Shown: piece by piece, positions 24,758-33,000 of the stretch | Layout of the letters: each line of letters opens with the position of its first letter | Numbering within the stretch: position 1 is the first letter of the stretch | Assembly (NCBI GenBank): GCA_934490165.1 | Contig: CAKSTB010000008.1 | Coordinates: 49,438-113,437, forward strand | Reading direction: 5' to 3' | From: an uncultured Ruminiclostridium sp. | GTDB lineage: Bacteria; Bacillota; Clostridia; Oscillospirales; Ruminococcaceae | DNA length: 64,000 nt | Notes under the pieces: model-generated | The model's database searches: none | What the model was told of the DNA's origin: nothing | The model's input: only the letters and a program-made list of their open reading frames with translations | Program-made: the position numbers and the translations under genes

Positions 24758-25705
24758 TCAGTTTAGTATAGCGCACCGTTCATCGATCAGACCGGAGAAG
24801 CTTTCTTTCATATGATCGGCTAGCAAAGAATCAAGGCACATACTTTTGTATTTTTCTTTTAAAGAAACTACTTTATTTATCATCTTTTCGGCGGAAATTT
24901 TCGTAATACCGCATTTATATGCAAACGCATAGAAATCTTTTTTGCGTATATTTCTCTTCTTCCCGTTCAGTGTGAGGGCAGTCTGCTCAATATCGGCAGG
25001 AAGTATGACATTTACCGGTAGCAAATCATACGCAGGGGATAAAACATATTCTCCGCTTTTTTCGGCAGTTTCTATCAGTGAGAAGTTTTTAAGGTGCATA
25101 TCCGAGTTTCCCGTTACAAAAGAAAAAACAAGCCGCATAAAAAGCTCGGTCATATCAAATCCCACCCTTGACGAGTATCGTTCTATCACCTTTGCACAGC
25201 GCTCATATGAGCCTTTGTATTTATCCTGCGTAAGCCTTAAATCAAGCTGACAAAAATCCTCCATTGCAAGCATTGCTACTCTGTCGGTGTTCATTATCCT
25301 GTCTGCTCTTTTTGTTATATACGCATAAGTACCGTTATTGCCTATAAGAGCGTGAGGAACAGTTGATATACCTGTTATGTCCGCCATAGACATTACAAGG
25401 TGCTCGGCTTCGGGCAGATTTTCATATTGAGTCACCTGAGGCTTCAGAATATAGCCGGTCGGGAAATTTACAAGCGTCAGTTTAGGCGACTTTTTTTCTG
25501 AAATAAGGTGCAATGACAGCTTTTTCTGCACACCGGGTACAGTAAAGCCTCTGTTTACCGTTTCATCTGCAAGCTTTTTAAGCGTTACATCGTCAATTTC
25601 TATTTCAGGTAGTCCGGCTACGCCGAAAAATCGCTTTATACAGCTTTTATGCCAGCCGTTTTCGCCGTTTTTGTCAATATCCTTTCCGCAACACAGACAT
25701 TTCAT
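24758..25705 (-). CDS. hipT: HipT-like Ser/Thr kinase toxin with N-terminal Cys/His motif
   Basis: 315 residues. The HipA-type kinase core is present but the N-terminal subdomain usually fused in HipA is a separate upstream gene, as in HipBST systems of Escherichia coli O127. Visible motifs: PGVQKKLSL after the Gly-rich loop, ATP-binding Lys in YILKPQ (K88), catalytic TGNSDMHLKNF (D202, N207), and SPAYDLLP (D227). The autophosphorylated Ser of HipA (Ser150; Ser57 in HipT) aligns with T55 in FTVPG, and the second HipT serine with Pro. An added CxxC...HxxC (C3, C6, H19, C22) could be a small zinc site. The start overlaps hipS by 4 bases. Toxins of this family phosphorylate aminoacyl-tRNA synthetases; the target here is unknown. 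Confidence 0.85.
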   Translation of the reverse strand: MKCLCCGKDIDKNGENGWHKSCIKRFFGVAGLPEIEIDDVTLKKLADETVNRGFTVPGVQKKLSLHLISEKKSPKLTLVNFPTGYILKPQVTQYENLPEAEHLVMSMADITGISTVPHALIGNNGTYAYITKRADRIMNTDRVAMLAMEDFCQLDLRLTQDKYKGSYERCAKVIERYSSRVGFDMTELFMRLVFSFVTGNSDMHLKNFSLIETAEKSGEYVLSPAYDLLPVNVILPADIEQTALTLNGKKRNIRKKDFYAFAYKCGITKISAEKMINKVVSLKEKYKSMCLDSLLADHMKESFSGLIDERCAILN

Positions 25706-26031
25706 AATTTCTCCTCCATAATTGTGACATTGCCTATACAGTCCTTGCAGGCAATCAATAACAGTCCAAATCTGTCCTTATTGTCAAGCTTCCAGTTACG
25801 GCTCACCACATCAAGAAGCCACCCTTCGGGAATCAAACCGTCAAAAAAAGGAAACAGTGTTTTTGAGCTGTAAACCTCGTTGCTAAGCGGCAATGTAAGT
25901 GAAACAGCACTTGCGTTTTTACCGGCAAGGTAAGAGCTGTCATAGGTAAAGGTATAACCCTCATCGGTTTCGCAAAGCTGTCCTGCAAAAACGTTTCTGA
26001 CATACACATAAGCTGTTCTGAGTATCGTCAC
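25702..26031 (-). CDS. hipS: HipS-like protein (free-standing HipA N-terminal subdomain)
   Basis: 109 residues corresponding to the N-terminal subdomain of HipA: YVYVRNVFAGQL, YDSSYL, SLTLPL and FFDGLIPEGW. In HipBST systems this small protein, not HipB, is the antitoxin that neutralises HipT. The gene overlaps hipB at its 5' end and hipT at its 3' end by 4 bases each, so the three are translationally coupled. A frameshifted HipA was considered, but each ORF has clean overlap starts and matches HipBST proportions. Confidence 0.82.
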   Translation of the reverse strand: MTILRTAYVYVRNVFAGQLCETDEGYTFTYDSSYLAGKNASAVSLTLPLSNEVYSSKTLFPFFDGLIPEGWLLDVVSRNWKLDNKDRFGLLLIACKDCIGNVTIMEEKL

Positions 26032-26243
26032 TGTCTGCCGTCCTTTCTACCGGGCACTGCTTCCATATCAAACATGGCAAGTGCCGTATTGACCTTATCC
26101 ATACGCACGGTTTCTTTTCCCTGTTCAAGCTCACGGACAAAGCGCAGGCCGAGCCCTGAGCGCATTGCAAATTCTTCCTGGGTAAGTCCCGCTTCTTTTC
26201 GCTTTGTTTTTATGAACTGAGCTATTTTGTTCAAGTATATCAT
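26028..26243 (-). CDS. hipB: HipB-like XRE regulator
   Basis: 71 residues; an XRE helix-turn-helix (LTQEEFAMRSGLGLRFVRELEQG) typical of HipB. It heads the operon and would bind the four upstream inverted repeats to repress it. The C-terminal extension is short, ending in basic residues. Confidence 0.88.
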   Translation of the reverse strand: MIYLNKIAQFIKTKRKEAGLTQEEFAMRSGLGLRFVRELEQGKETVRMDKVNTALAMFDMEAVPGRKDGRQ

Positions 26244-26266
26244 CTCCGCTGTTGTAATATGAATAC

Positions 26267-26412
26267 ATTTTACACCCTTTAGGGTATAATGTCAAGGCGA
26301 TTTATAGGTTATTATACCCTAAAGGGTGCAGTTTATGCAATCAATATCATAATTATACCCTATAGGGTGTAATTTCAGCTGATAATGACTGTTTTATACC
26401 TTTTGGGGTATA
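26267..26412 (-). promoter_or_regulatory. hip operon promoter with four evenly spaced operators
   Basis: Minus strand TTGACA (26295-26290), 17-base spacer, TAAAAT (26272-26267). Four inverted repeats of the type TATACCCT-AGGGTRTA lie at 26271-26288, 26313-26330, 26354-26371 and 26395-26412, that is 42, 41 and 41 bases apart, about four helical turns. The first fills the promoter spacer. This parallels the multiple HipB operators of the Escherichia coli hip locus. Confidence 0.85.
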
Positions 26413-26438
26413 AAAATACGGACGGCAAAAGCCGTCCG
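26411..26438 (-). terminator. Terminator of the ferredoxin-like gene
   Basis: CGGACGGC-AAAA-GCCGTCCG (26419-26438), followed leftward by TATTTTTA. It abuts the outermost Hip operator. Confidence 0.85.
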
Positions 26439-26447
26439 CACTTATAT

Positions 26448-27176
26448 TTACATTTCGGTGAGCTGTCCGTCTACCGACACGATCGCTACGCGCCACGGAA
26501 TGAACTTGCCGCTGTTCTGTAAAGCTGTCTTAACGGCATTCTCAATGCCTGCACAGCACGGAACTTCCATTCTGACTACCGTTACGCTCTTTATATCGTT
26601 GTTTCTGATTATCTCGGTCAGCTTTTCGGTATAATCAACGCTGTCGAGCTTGGGGCAACCGATAAGCGTAATTCTGTTCTTTATAAACTTGTTGTGGAAA
26701 TTACCGTAAGCGTAAGCGGTGCAGTCGGCGGCTACCAACAGATTTGCTCCGTCAAACCACGGTGCGGAGGTAGGAACGAGCTTTATCTGCACAGGCCACT
26801 GCGAAAGCTCGCTTTTGATTTCGGTATGACTGCTTTCGTGCTTGTTATCGGGGCAAGCTTCAGCGTTATGGTCTGTTTTGAGGGCTCTTGCGTGAGTTCC
26901 CGGACAGCCGCAGGGTAAGGGCTTCTCTGCTTCGGACTTTGCCTGCTTTGCCTTTAACACAGCCTGCTCGTCATATGCGGGTGCTTCGCGTTCTTCAAAG
27001 CTTATCGCGCCTGTCGGACAGGCAGGCAAGCAATCGCCCAGACCGTCACAGTAATGCTCTCTCATAAGCTTCGCCTTGCCGTCCACTATATCAATTGCAC
27101 CCTCGTGGCAGGCTGTGGCGCAAAGTCCGCAACCGTTACACTTTTCTTCGTCTATCTTTATTATCTTTCTTATCAT
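26448..27176 (-). CDS. 4Fe-4S ferredoxin-like protein with C-terminal domain
   Basis: The ATG at 27176 with GAAAGGAAAAAG upstream is preferred; the longer open frame runs into promoter DNA. 242 residues. CNGCGLCATACHEG binds one [4Fe-4S] cluster; CDGLGDCLPACPTG is a second, less regular cluster motif. A linker with CGCPG and a C-terminal region of about 120 residues follow, with further conserved-looking cysteines (CTAYA, GCPKLD, PCCAG). Probably an electron carrier or redox-sensing adaptor; the exact partner is not visible. Single gene with its own terminator. Confidence 0.8.
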   Translation of the reverse strand: MIRKIIKIDEEKCNGCGLCATACHEGAIDIVDGKAKLMREHYCDGLGDCLPACPTGAISFEEREAPAYDEQAVLKAKQAKSEAEKPLPCGCPGTHARALKTDHNAEACPDNKHESSHTEIKSELSQWPVQIKLVPTSAPWFDGANLLVAADCTAYAYGNFHNKFIKNRITLIGCPKLDSVDYTEKLTEIIRNNDIKSVTVVRMEVPCCAGIENAVKTALQNSGKFIPWRVAIVSVDGQLTEM

Positions 27177-27243
27177 ACTTTTTCCTTTCTCGTCATAGAG
27201 TTTTAACCCGTGACTGTATTGTAGCATAAAACCGATAGCTGTG

Positions 27244-27263
27244 TCTGTTGTTTTTACAACAGA
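27244..27263. promoter_or_regulatory. Inverted repeat upstream of the ferredoxin-like gene
   Basis: TCTGTTGT-TTTT-ACAACAGA is a perfect 8+8 dyad, similar in style to CRP/FNR-type sites. It lies about 70 bases before the start codon, upstream of a possible minus-strand TACAAT -10 near 27221. Regulator unknown. Confidence 0.4.
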
Positions 27264-27302
27264 ATTGAACTGTCGAAAAAAATTAAATAAACAAAGCAAT
27301 AT

Positions 27303-27680
27303 AGTGTAAATGCGGCAGTGCAACAAAATATATAGCTAACAACGCTGAAAACAATTTCTATGCTGATAGGATGTTAATAATTTCGTGAGTATATCGGTGC
27401 AACTGCATTATTACCGAAACTTCCGAAAGGTGCACTACCTGAGAATATGCGCAGTTTCGTGCATAACTTTTCGTAGGGGAGGGGCTCGCCCCTCCCGAAA
27501 TATCGTAGTGATTATTGCAAGCAATTTAAAAGGATTTATAAATAATTGTCAGTTACGGTGGATATTCGACATATTAAAAAGCTCGGTGAATGGTCAGGGG
27601 TCGGTGCAACGGGAGGGGCGAGCCGCCTCCCCTACGGAAAATCGGAAACGATAGTGACTATGTCAAATTGTTAGTGAATA
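27303..27680. repeat. Dispersed repeat modules A (27303-27452) and D (about 27505-27680)
   Basis: Module A shares CAACGCTGAAAAC, GGTGCAACTGCATTAT and the TACCGAAACTTCC stretch with 14340 and 18793. Module D shares GTGCAACGGG and GGAAACGATAGT with 18556. Complementary GTAGGGGAGGGGC and GCCTCCCCTAC segments lie near 27475 and 27605. From 27681 to 27928 nothing further is recognised. Confidence 0.7.
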
Positions 27681-27928
27681 TTTAACTGCTGAATTGAATA
27701 GCAAAATTAACAACGTACTGTTCCCCCAGGGTACGCCTATCGCTTCTATAACAGAATTGAAATGCTTTCACTCATAAGCTCGTTACTTAACTTTCGTGTA
27801 AAAAGTACCACATATTGTACATGGCAGATAAGAAAAATACACTTTATATAAAAAAGCAGTGAAAAACGACTTACGGTTGTGCAAATCAATGAAATTTCGA
27901 CTTGGTGCGACATTTTCCGAATTTCATC

Positions 27929-28017
27929 TTGCAAATATGTAAAAACGGCATTATAATTAAAAAAGGAAAATAACCTTTTAACGGTTTATCATATATTATT
28001 GCGGTAACGTTTACACC
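27929..28017 (+). promoter_or_regulatory. Promoter of the SGNH hydrolase gene with LacI-like site
   Basis: TTGCAA (27929-27934), 17-base spacer, TATAAT (27952-27957). GGTAACGTTTACACC (28003-28017) downstream has the AACGTT core of LacI-family operators, resembling the site at the left edge of the window. Confidence 0.55.
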
Positions 28018-28039
28018 GCTTATAGAATAAGGGATTTGA

Positions 28040-28939
28040 ATGTATTATAATAAATTTGGCTCTGTTTCACCTATGAAATGGTTTTTATTACTGTGCCTGC
28101 CGCTGACTGCGTCAATAATCTGCACGGCCTGCAACAATGCCTATGCTGCCGCGGCTTCAGATAGCGGTATCAGCTATGACAACACAGTAAGCTCTCAACC
28201 CGAGGAAGTTCCGGATATAACAGAAGAAACAACAGCTGCAACTACCGAAGAAGTAAAGCCCGCACCTGAGCCTGAGCCCGAGCCGGACTATACGATAACT
28301 GACGCAATGTACAAATATTTTGACGAGTTTGCACTTGTCGGCGACAGCGTATGCTCAGGATTTGCAAGCGCGGGATATTTCAAGCAGGAGAACAATCTTG
28401 CCAGACCCAGCATTGCGGCGTGGAATATACACCAGTTTCTGATAACGTCTGGAAATCTCAGCACAGATGTGCTTGTTCATCTGTACAATAAGCAGCCTAA
28501 ATATGTGCTGTTCTCAATGGGTCTTAACGATGTTAATCTTACTACCAAGGAGCAGTTCGTTGAAAATTATATGCAGCTGCTCTACCAGTGCAAGCTGGCA
28601 AGCCCTAACAGTGAGTTTATCATTATGGCGGTAACGCCTGTACGCAGTAAATTCTGCAAGAATGAGAAAATCGATGAATACAATGCGGCGCTTGCCAATG
28701 CCGTAAAATACAGCTACTGCAAGCATTATCACTTTGTTGACCCTACCGGGCTTCTTAAGGGCAATGATAATAAGCTCAAGGAGAAATACGCCTTCGAGGA
28801 CGGCACTCATCTTGAAATGAGCGGTATGAAGGTCTGCCTGTGGTATATGTATAATCAGAATATCAGATACGATTTTACCGATGATGAGCTTAAAGATCCG
28901 AAATGCCCTGATATTTCACAATATGAATATCTTTATTGA
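28040..28939 (+). CDS. Secreted SGNH/GDSL-type hydrolase
   Basis: 299 residues. A hydrophobic signal segment (residues 12-30) is followed by an acidic Pro/Thr/Glu linker with PEPEPEP (about 75-85), then an SGNH fold: LVGDSVCSGF with the nucleophile Ser, SMGLNDVN with the Asn, and DGTHLEMSG carrying the Asp/His of block V. These enzymes cleave esters, often removing acetyl groups from polysaccharides or peptidoglycan. CTAC near residue 31 is only a weak lipobox, so free secretion is also possible. Monocistronic. Confidence 0.85.
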   Translation: MYYNKFGSVSPMKWFLLLCLPLTASIICTACNNAYAAAASDSGISYDNTVSSQPEEVPDITEETTAATTEEVKPAPEPEPEPDYTITDAMYKYFDEFALVGDSVCSGFASAGYFKQENNLARPSIAAWNIHQFLITSGNLSTDVLVHLYNKQPKYVLFSMGLNDVNLTTKEQFVENYMQLLYQCKLASPNSEFIIMAVTPVRSKFCKNEKIDEYNAALANAVKYSYCKHYHFVDPTGLLKGNDNKLKEKYAFEDGTHLEMSGMKVCLWYMYNQNIRYDFTDDELKDPKCPDISQYEYLY

Positions 28940-28960
28940 TAATATCGCTTTAAAAACAGA

Positions 28961-29005
28961 AAAACGGCGGAAATTTGCTGAAATCCTGCAAATTTCCGCC
29001 GTTTT
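28961..29005. terminator. Perfect 18-base-stem terminator, likely bidirectional
   Basis: 28961-28978 and 28988-29005 are perfect reverse complements (stem AAAACGGCGGAAATTTGC), with A/T-runs on both sides. Confidence 0.88.
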
Positions 29006-29019
29006 ATTCATTTTGCCTA

Positions 29020-29048
29020 TTTACTTTTTCATATTTGTGTGTTACTAT
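29020..29048 (+). promoter_or_regulatory. Promoter of the orphan amino-acid binding protein
   Basis: TTTACT (29020-29025), 17-base spacer, TACTAT (29043-29048). Confidence 0.55.
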
Positions 29049-29096
29049 AGTAAAGTAATTTTTAAGGCGTGTAAACCGCTCAGAAAGGAAACAAAA

Positions 29097-29969
29097 ATGA
29101 AAAAATTAAATCTTAAGGCAATTGCCGTAGCTATGGCAGCCGCTCTTACACTCGGTCTTGCAGGCTGTAGTGCAAGCGGTAATTCTTCAACCGCAGACAG
29201 CAGTGCAACAGCAGGCGACAGCACATCTGTCACAGAAAGCAAGGCGGAGGGCGACAACTCACTGCAGAAGGTCAAGGACGCAGGTCAGTTCATATTAGGT
29301 CTTGACGCAACATTCAAGCCTATGGGCTACACAGACGAGAACGGCGAGATCGTAGGCTTCGATATCGATGTAGCAGAGGAAGTTTGCAAAAGACTCGGTG
29401 TAAAGCTCGTAAAACAGCCTATCAACTGGGATACGCTCACAACCGACCTTGAAGTCGGCAAATGCGACTGCGTATGGAACGGTCTTAGCATAAACGAAGA
29501 GCGTCAGGAAAAGATGAACCTTTCAGAACCCTATATGAAGAATGCTATGGTATTCGTTGTTAAGGGCGATTCGACAGTTGCAAAGATGGACGATCTCAAG
29601 GGCAAGAAGATCTCTGTTCAGAACGGTTCTTCTGCACAGACGATACTTGAAAACAGCGCAATCAAGGACGATATAACGATCAGCCCCATCGCTACAAATG
29701 TAGAAGCATTACAGCAGCTTGAGCTTGGCGTTGTTGACGCTGTATTCCTTGATGAAGTAGTTGCAGACTATGAGATCAAGAACTCGGGTAAGGACTACAA
29801 GAAGCTGGCAGAGGGTCTTGAAGAAGAAGAATACGCTATTGCATTCAGAAAAGACGACCAGGCTCTGCGCGATGAAGTTCAGAAGATACTGGGCGAGATG
29901 AAGGCTGACGGTAAGCTCGGCGAGATTTCAACAAAGTGGTTTGGTTCTGATATTACTATAGTTAAGTAA
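29097..29969 (+). CDS. Amino-acid ABC transporter substrate-binding lipoprotein, orphan
   Basis: The ATG at 29097 follows AGAAAGGAAAC; the open frame extends upstream through the terminator and is not real there. 290 residues: signal peptide with GLAGC lipobox, Ser/Thr linker, then a family 3 binding domain (FKPMGYTDENGEIVGFDIDV split as FKPMGY and GFDIDVAEEV, NGLSINEERQEKMN, LSEPYM). It is related to but clearly different from the binding protein at 19593. No permease or ATPase flanks it, so it probably docks on a transporter encoded elsewhere. Confidence 0.88.
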   Translation: MKKLNLKAIAVAMAAALTLGLAGCSASGNSSTADSSATAGDSTSVTESKAEGDNSLQKVKDAGQFILGLDATFKPMGYTDENGEIVGFDIDVAEEVCKRLGVKLVKQPINWDTLTTDLEVGKCDCVWNGLSINEERQEKMNLSEPYMKNAMVFVVKGDSTVAKMDDLKGKKISVQNGSSAQTILENSAIKDDITISPIATNVEALQQLELGVVDAVFLDEVVADYEIKNSGKDYKKLAEGLEEEEYAIAFRKDDQALRDEVQKILGEMKADGKLGEISTKWFGSDITIVK

Positions 29970-29981
29970 TCACATAAGCAT

Positions 29982-30014
29982 AAAAATCCTCACGGTAAAA
30001 CGTGAGGATTTTTT
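29982..30014 (+). terminator. Terminator of the orphan binding-protein gene
   Basis: AAAAATCCTCACG pairs with CGTGAGGATTTTT. A second hairpin (ACAGCCCCGACC-GCAA-GGTCGGGGCTGT, 30031-30058) follows and may serve the convergent giant gene. Confidence 0.85.
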
Positions 30015-30087
30015 ATACGATTATGCAGTTACAGCCCCGACCGCAAGGTCGGGGCTGTTGTGACGGAACAAGAAGAACTTGTAGCGT

Positions 30088-33000
30088 TTAGCTCTTTGTA
30101 AATTTTATCGCAAGCGATACCTCAAAGACATCATCGCCTGTCGGAATTGTGACATTTCCGTTTGTGACTGTCAGCGTGGCGCTTTCGTATGACTTTTTAT
30201 ATCCGTCCATGAATATATCGGGGAGCGTTACGGTTTCGCCTCTGTTCGTATAAAGGGTATAATGCGTTTCCGGATTGCCGTCAACATACACCTCTACGCT
30301 GAACATAACCATAGTGTCATCGTCCTTGGCGTATCTGCCCCAGAAGTAAACGTCACTGTCGGGCATTGTGTACTTGCCTTCTTTATTCACAAGAGAAGCG
30401 TCCATGCATATCCATGTTTCGTTGAACAGATAGCCTTCCTTGCGTGGCGGGTCGATATAAGCGAACATTTCCTTGCCTGCAGGGACATCGGTGATAGTCC
30501 GATACGGCGCAGCTTCGCCGTCTATCATATAGTAAACGTTGTAGGTTGCCATTGTGTAAACGCACTCAACACTTACATCATTATGAGGCATTGTAAACTT
30601 GTATTCGCCGTTTTCCTCATATATAGCAACATCATCGGACTGCCAGTAGTAAGTATAGCCGTTCTTCGCCGGAGGTTCGGGAAGAGTTACTGTACTCATA
30701 TACTGTGCTTTCATCGGGCTGTCGGAGCTTGCACTTCCGTCAACCGTCATATTGACATTATAGAACGCGGGCGATGAGGTCGCCTTGAATATAACATCGT
30801 GAGCAGGCATTACAAACTTGCCGTCTGTTATTGTGATACCGTCTGCCGTCCAGTCGGTCACATCGTAATAATCCTTTGTCGGCTTTGCGATTAGGGTTAT
30901 CGTATCACCTATCTTGCCGACCTCCTTTGTGCCATATACCGTACCGTCAAATTCGTAAGATATATAGCACTTTGTGGTCGTACCTATTGCAGTAAGCGTT
31001 GATGCAGGCATCGTGTCGGGCTGTCCGGATAATTCGCCCTCAGTGTCGAACCACGACCAGCCGCTGAAGATATATCCGTCAGCTTCTTTTGGTGCGTCAA
31101 ATACGGGAAGTGCATCGCCATAGTGATAAGACACTCTTTTTATTGTATTACTATCGAGGACAAAGGTTATCGTGTATTCCTTATATGCGCCGTCTATCCA
31201 TACCGCTGTAAGCGTCATATCCTTTGTCAGCGTTATCGTATCATCTACAGCATAGACAGTGCCGTCCTCGTCTTTCCAGCCGCTTAAGATATAATCTCTC
31301 AGGTCGTCTGTTTTTGACGCTTCAGCCATATCCGAAAGCTTTATCTCAGTGCCGTAATCTGCTGTGCGTTGATCATTCCCTGTCAGCTTACCGCCGTTTG
31401 CGTCAAGCTTCAATGTGTGCTTGTGGATAACCTTCTGCCATCTGTCAAAAGCTATGTCAAGCGTCAGTCCGTCATCGGACGCATTGCTTGATGAGCCCTT
31501 GAACACGAGAGTATAGCCCTCGCCATCAACATTGGCGGGCGTATAATTGTTGTACTTTTCAACGAATGCGAGATAAGCATCATATCCGCCGCTGAACGTA
31601 TCTGTCTTTTCTCCGTTCAGAAGTACACCGTACGGTGTAGATACATTTACCGTATAGGTCTTGGGCGTGGCCTGATAGATCGCTGTCAGCGTTGTCGAAT
31701 AATCGAGCTTTACCGTCTGACCTAAGGCGTATATCTCACCTGTAGTGCTGTCCTTCCAGCCTGTAGGCTGATAATCGTTGTACTTGTCGGAGTCCTTGGT
31801 TGCCCAACGTGAAATTTCTACCTCGTATTTATCCTGGCTGTAGCTCTTGAACTCTTTGCTTTCTTCAAATATCAGTCTGCCGTCGCCTGCGTCCAGCTTA
31901 ATTGTAACATTACGTCTGAATCTCGGACGGAGTATAATACTCTTGTAAATGAGCGTCTTATCGGGTATAAACTCGTTGAGGTACGCATCACCGTATTCTT
32001 CACTCAGGTATACATCGCTCCAGTCGATGAACTGTATCGTTGTACCCTCCTGCCAGTTGCTCTTGCTCCAGGCCTCGTCAAATACCGACTGAGGTACCTT
32101 TGAGCCGCCTTCTACTTTCAGCGTCTTATATGTCTTAAATTCACGGGCAACATCATCGTAATACTGAATCTCAACATTGAATATTCCCGCTTCGTAAACC
32201 GCATCGTATACGGTATCCTCATATACATAAGGCAATTGCTCATTGAATACGGTATCCTTATCGTATAAAGTTTTACCGCCGTCCGGGGTGTAGCCTATGA
32301 ATGTCTTACCGAAAGGCCAGCTTGACAGGAAGAAGTCCGGTCTTGTACCGTAAGGTACCTTTACAGTTGTCGACTTCTTATCGCCGGCATAATTATAATA
32401 ATTGTACGTTACGTTCATCAGCGCTCTGTCGTAATTTGCACTGAAGTGAAGTGCAACCTTCTGATAGTCGCTGTGATGATTGAAGTAGAAGTTTTCGGAA
32501 GCCGCTCTCTGGGTGTTGCCTGTAATCTTGTAAAGCGGTTTGTCTGTCGGCTGACCGCTGGTATAGTAATCTTTGCGGCATCCGGAGTCTATTGCTCTGA
32601 GCTTATCTCCGGCATACTTATACATCTTTTCAAAACCGAACGGTGTACCGTAGGTTGCGTGCCATGAGGTCAGCTTCATATACTCGTCACTGGAGTTATC
32701 GGGTACATTAAGAACATCGCCTGCATTTACCGCCCAGAGTTCTACTACCCACTCTTTGTTTACGGTGTCGTAATACTCTATTTCCGTAAGAGCCTGCGCT
32801 CTTGTTGCGGTGTATACTATTTCATAGTTGTCGTGGTCAACGGCTATGAAGTACGGGTCTTTGTCCTTCCACTGGCAGTCAATGTACTTCCAGCTGTCGG
32901 GCGCGTTATTTGTGTTGTAAGAGCCTGCAAGACTGCCCGCAGGTACTTTTCGTGTTTCAACAAGAGTTTTAACTCCGTCAACCTCTCTGTAGAAATTGAC

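Noticed and set aside
26271..26412. Evenly spaced 18-base repeats read as a CRISPR-like array
   Set aside because: Only four imperfect palindromes with about 23-base gaps, placed exactly at the hipB promoter; they are operators.
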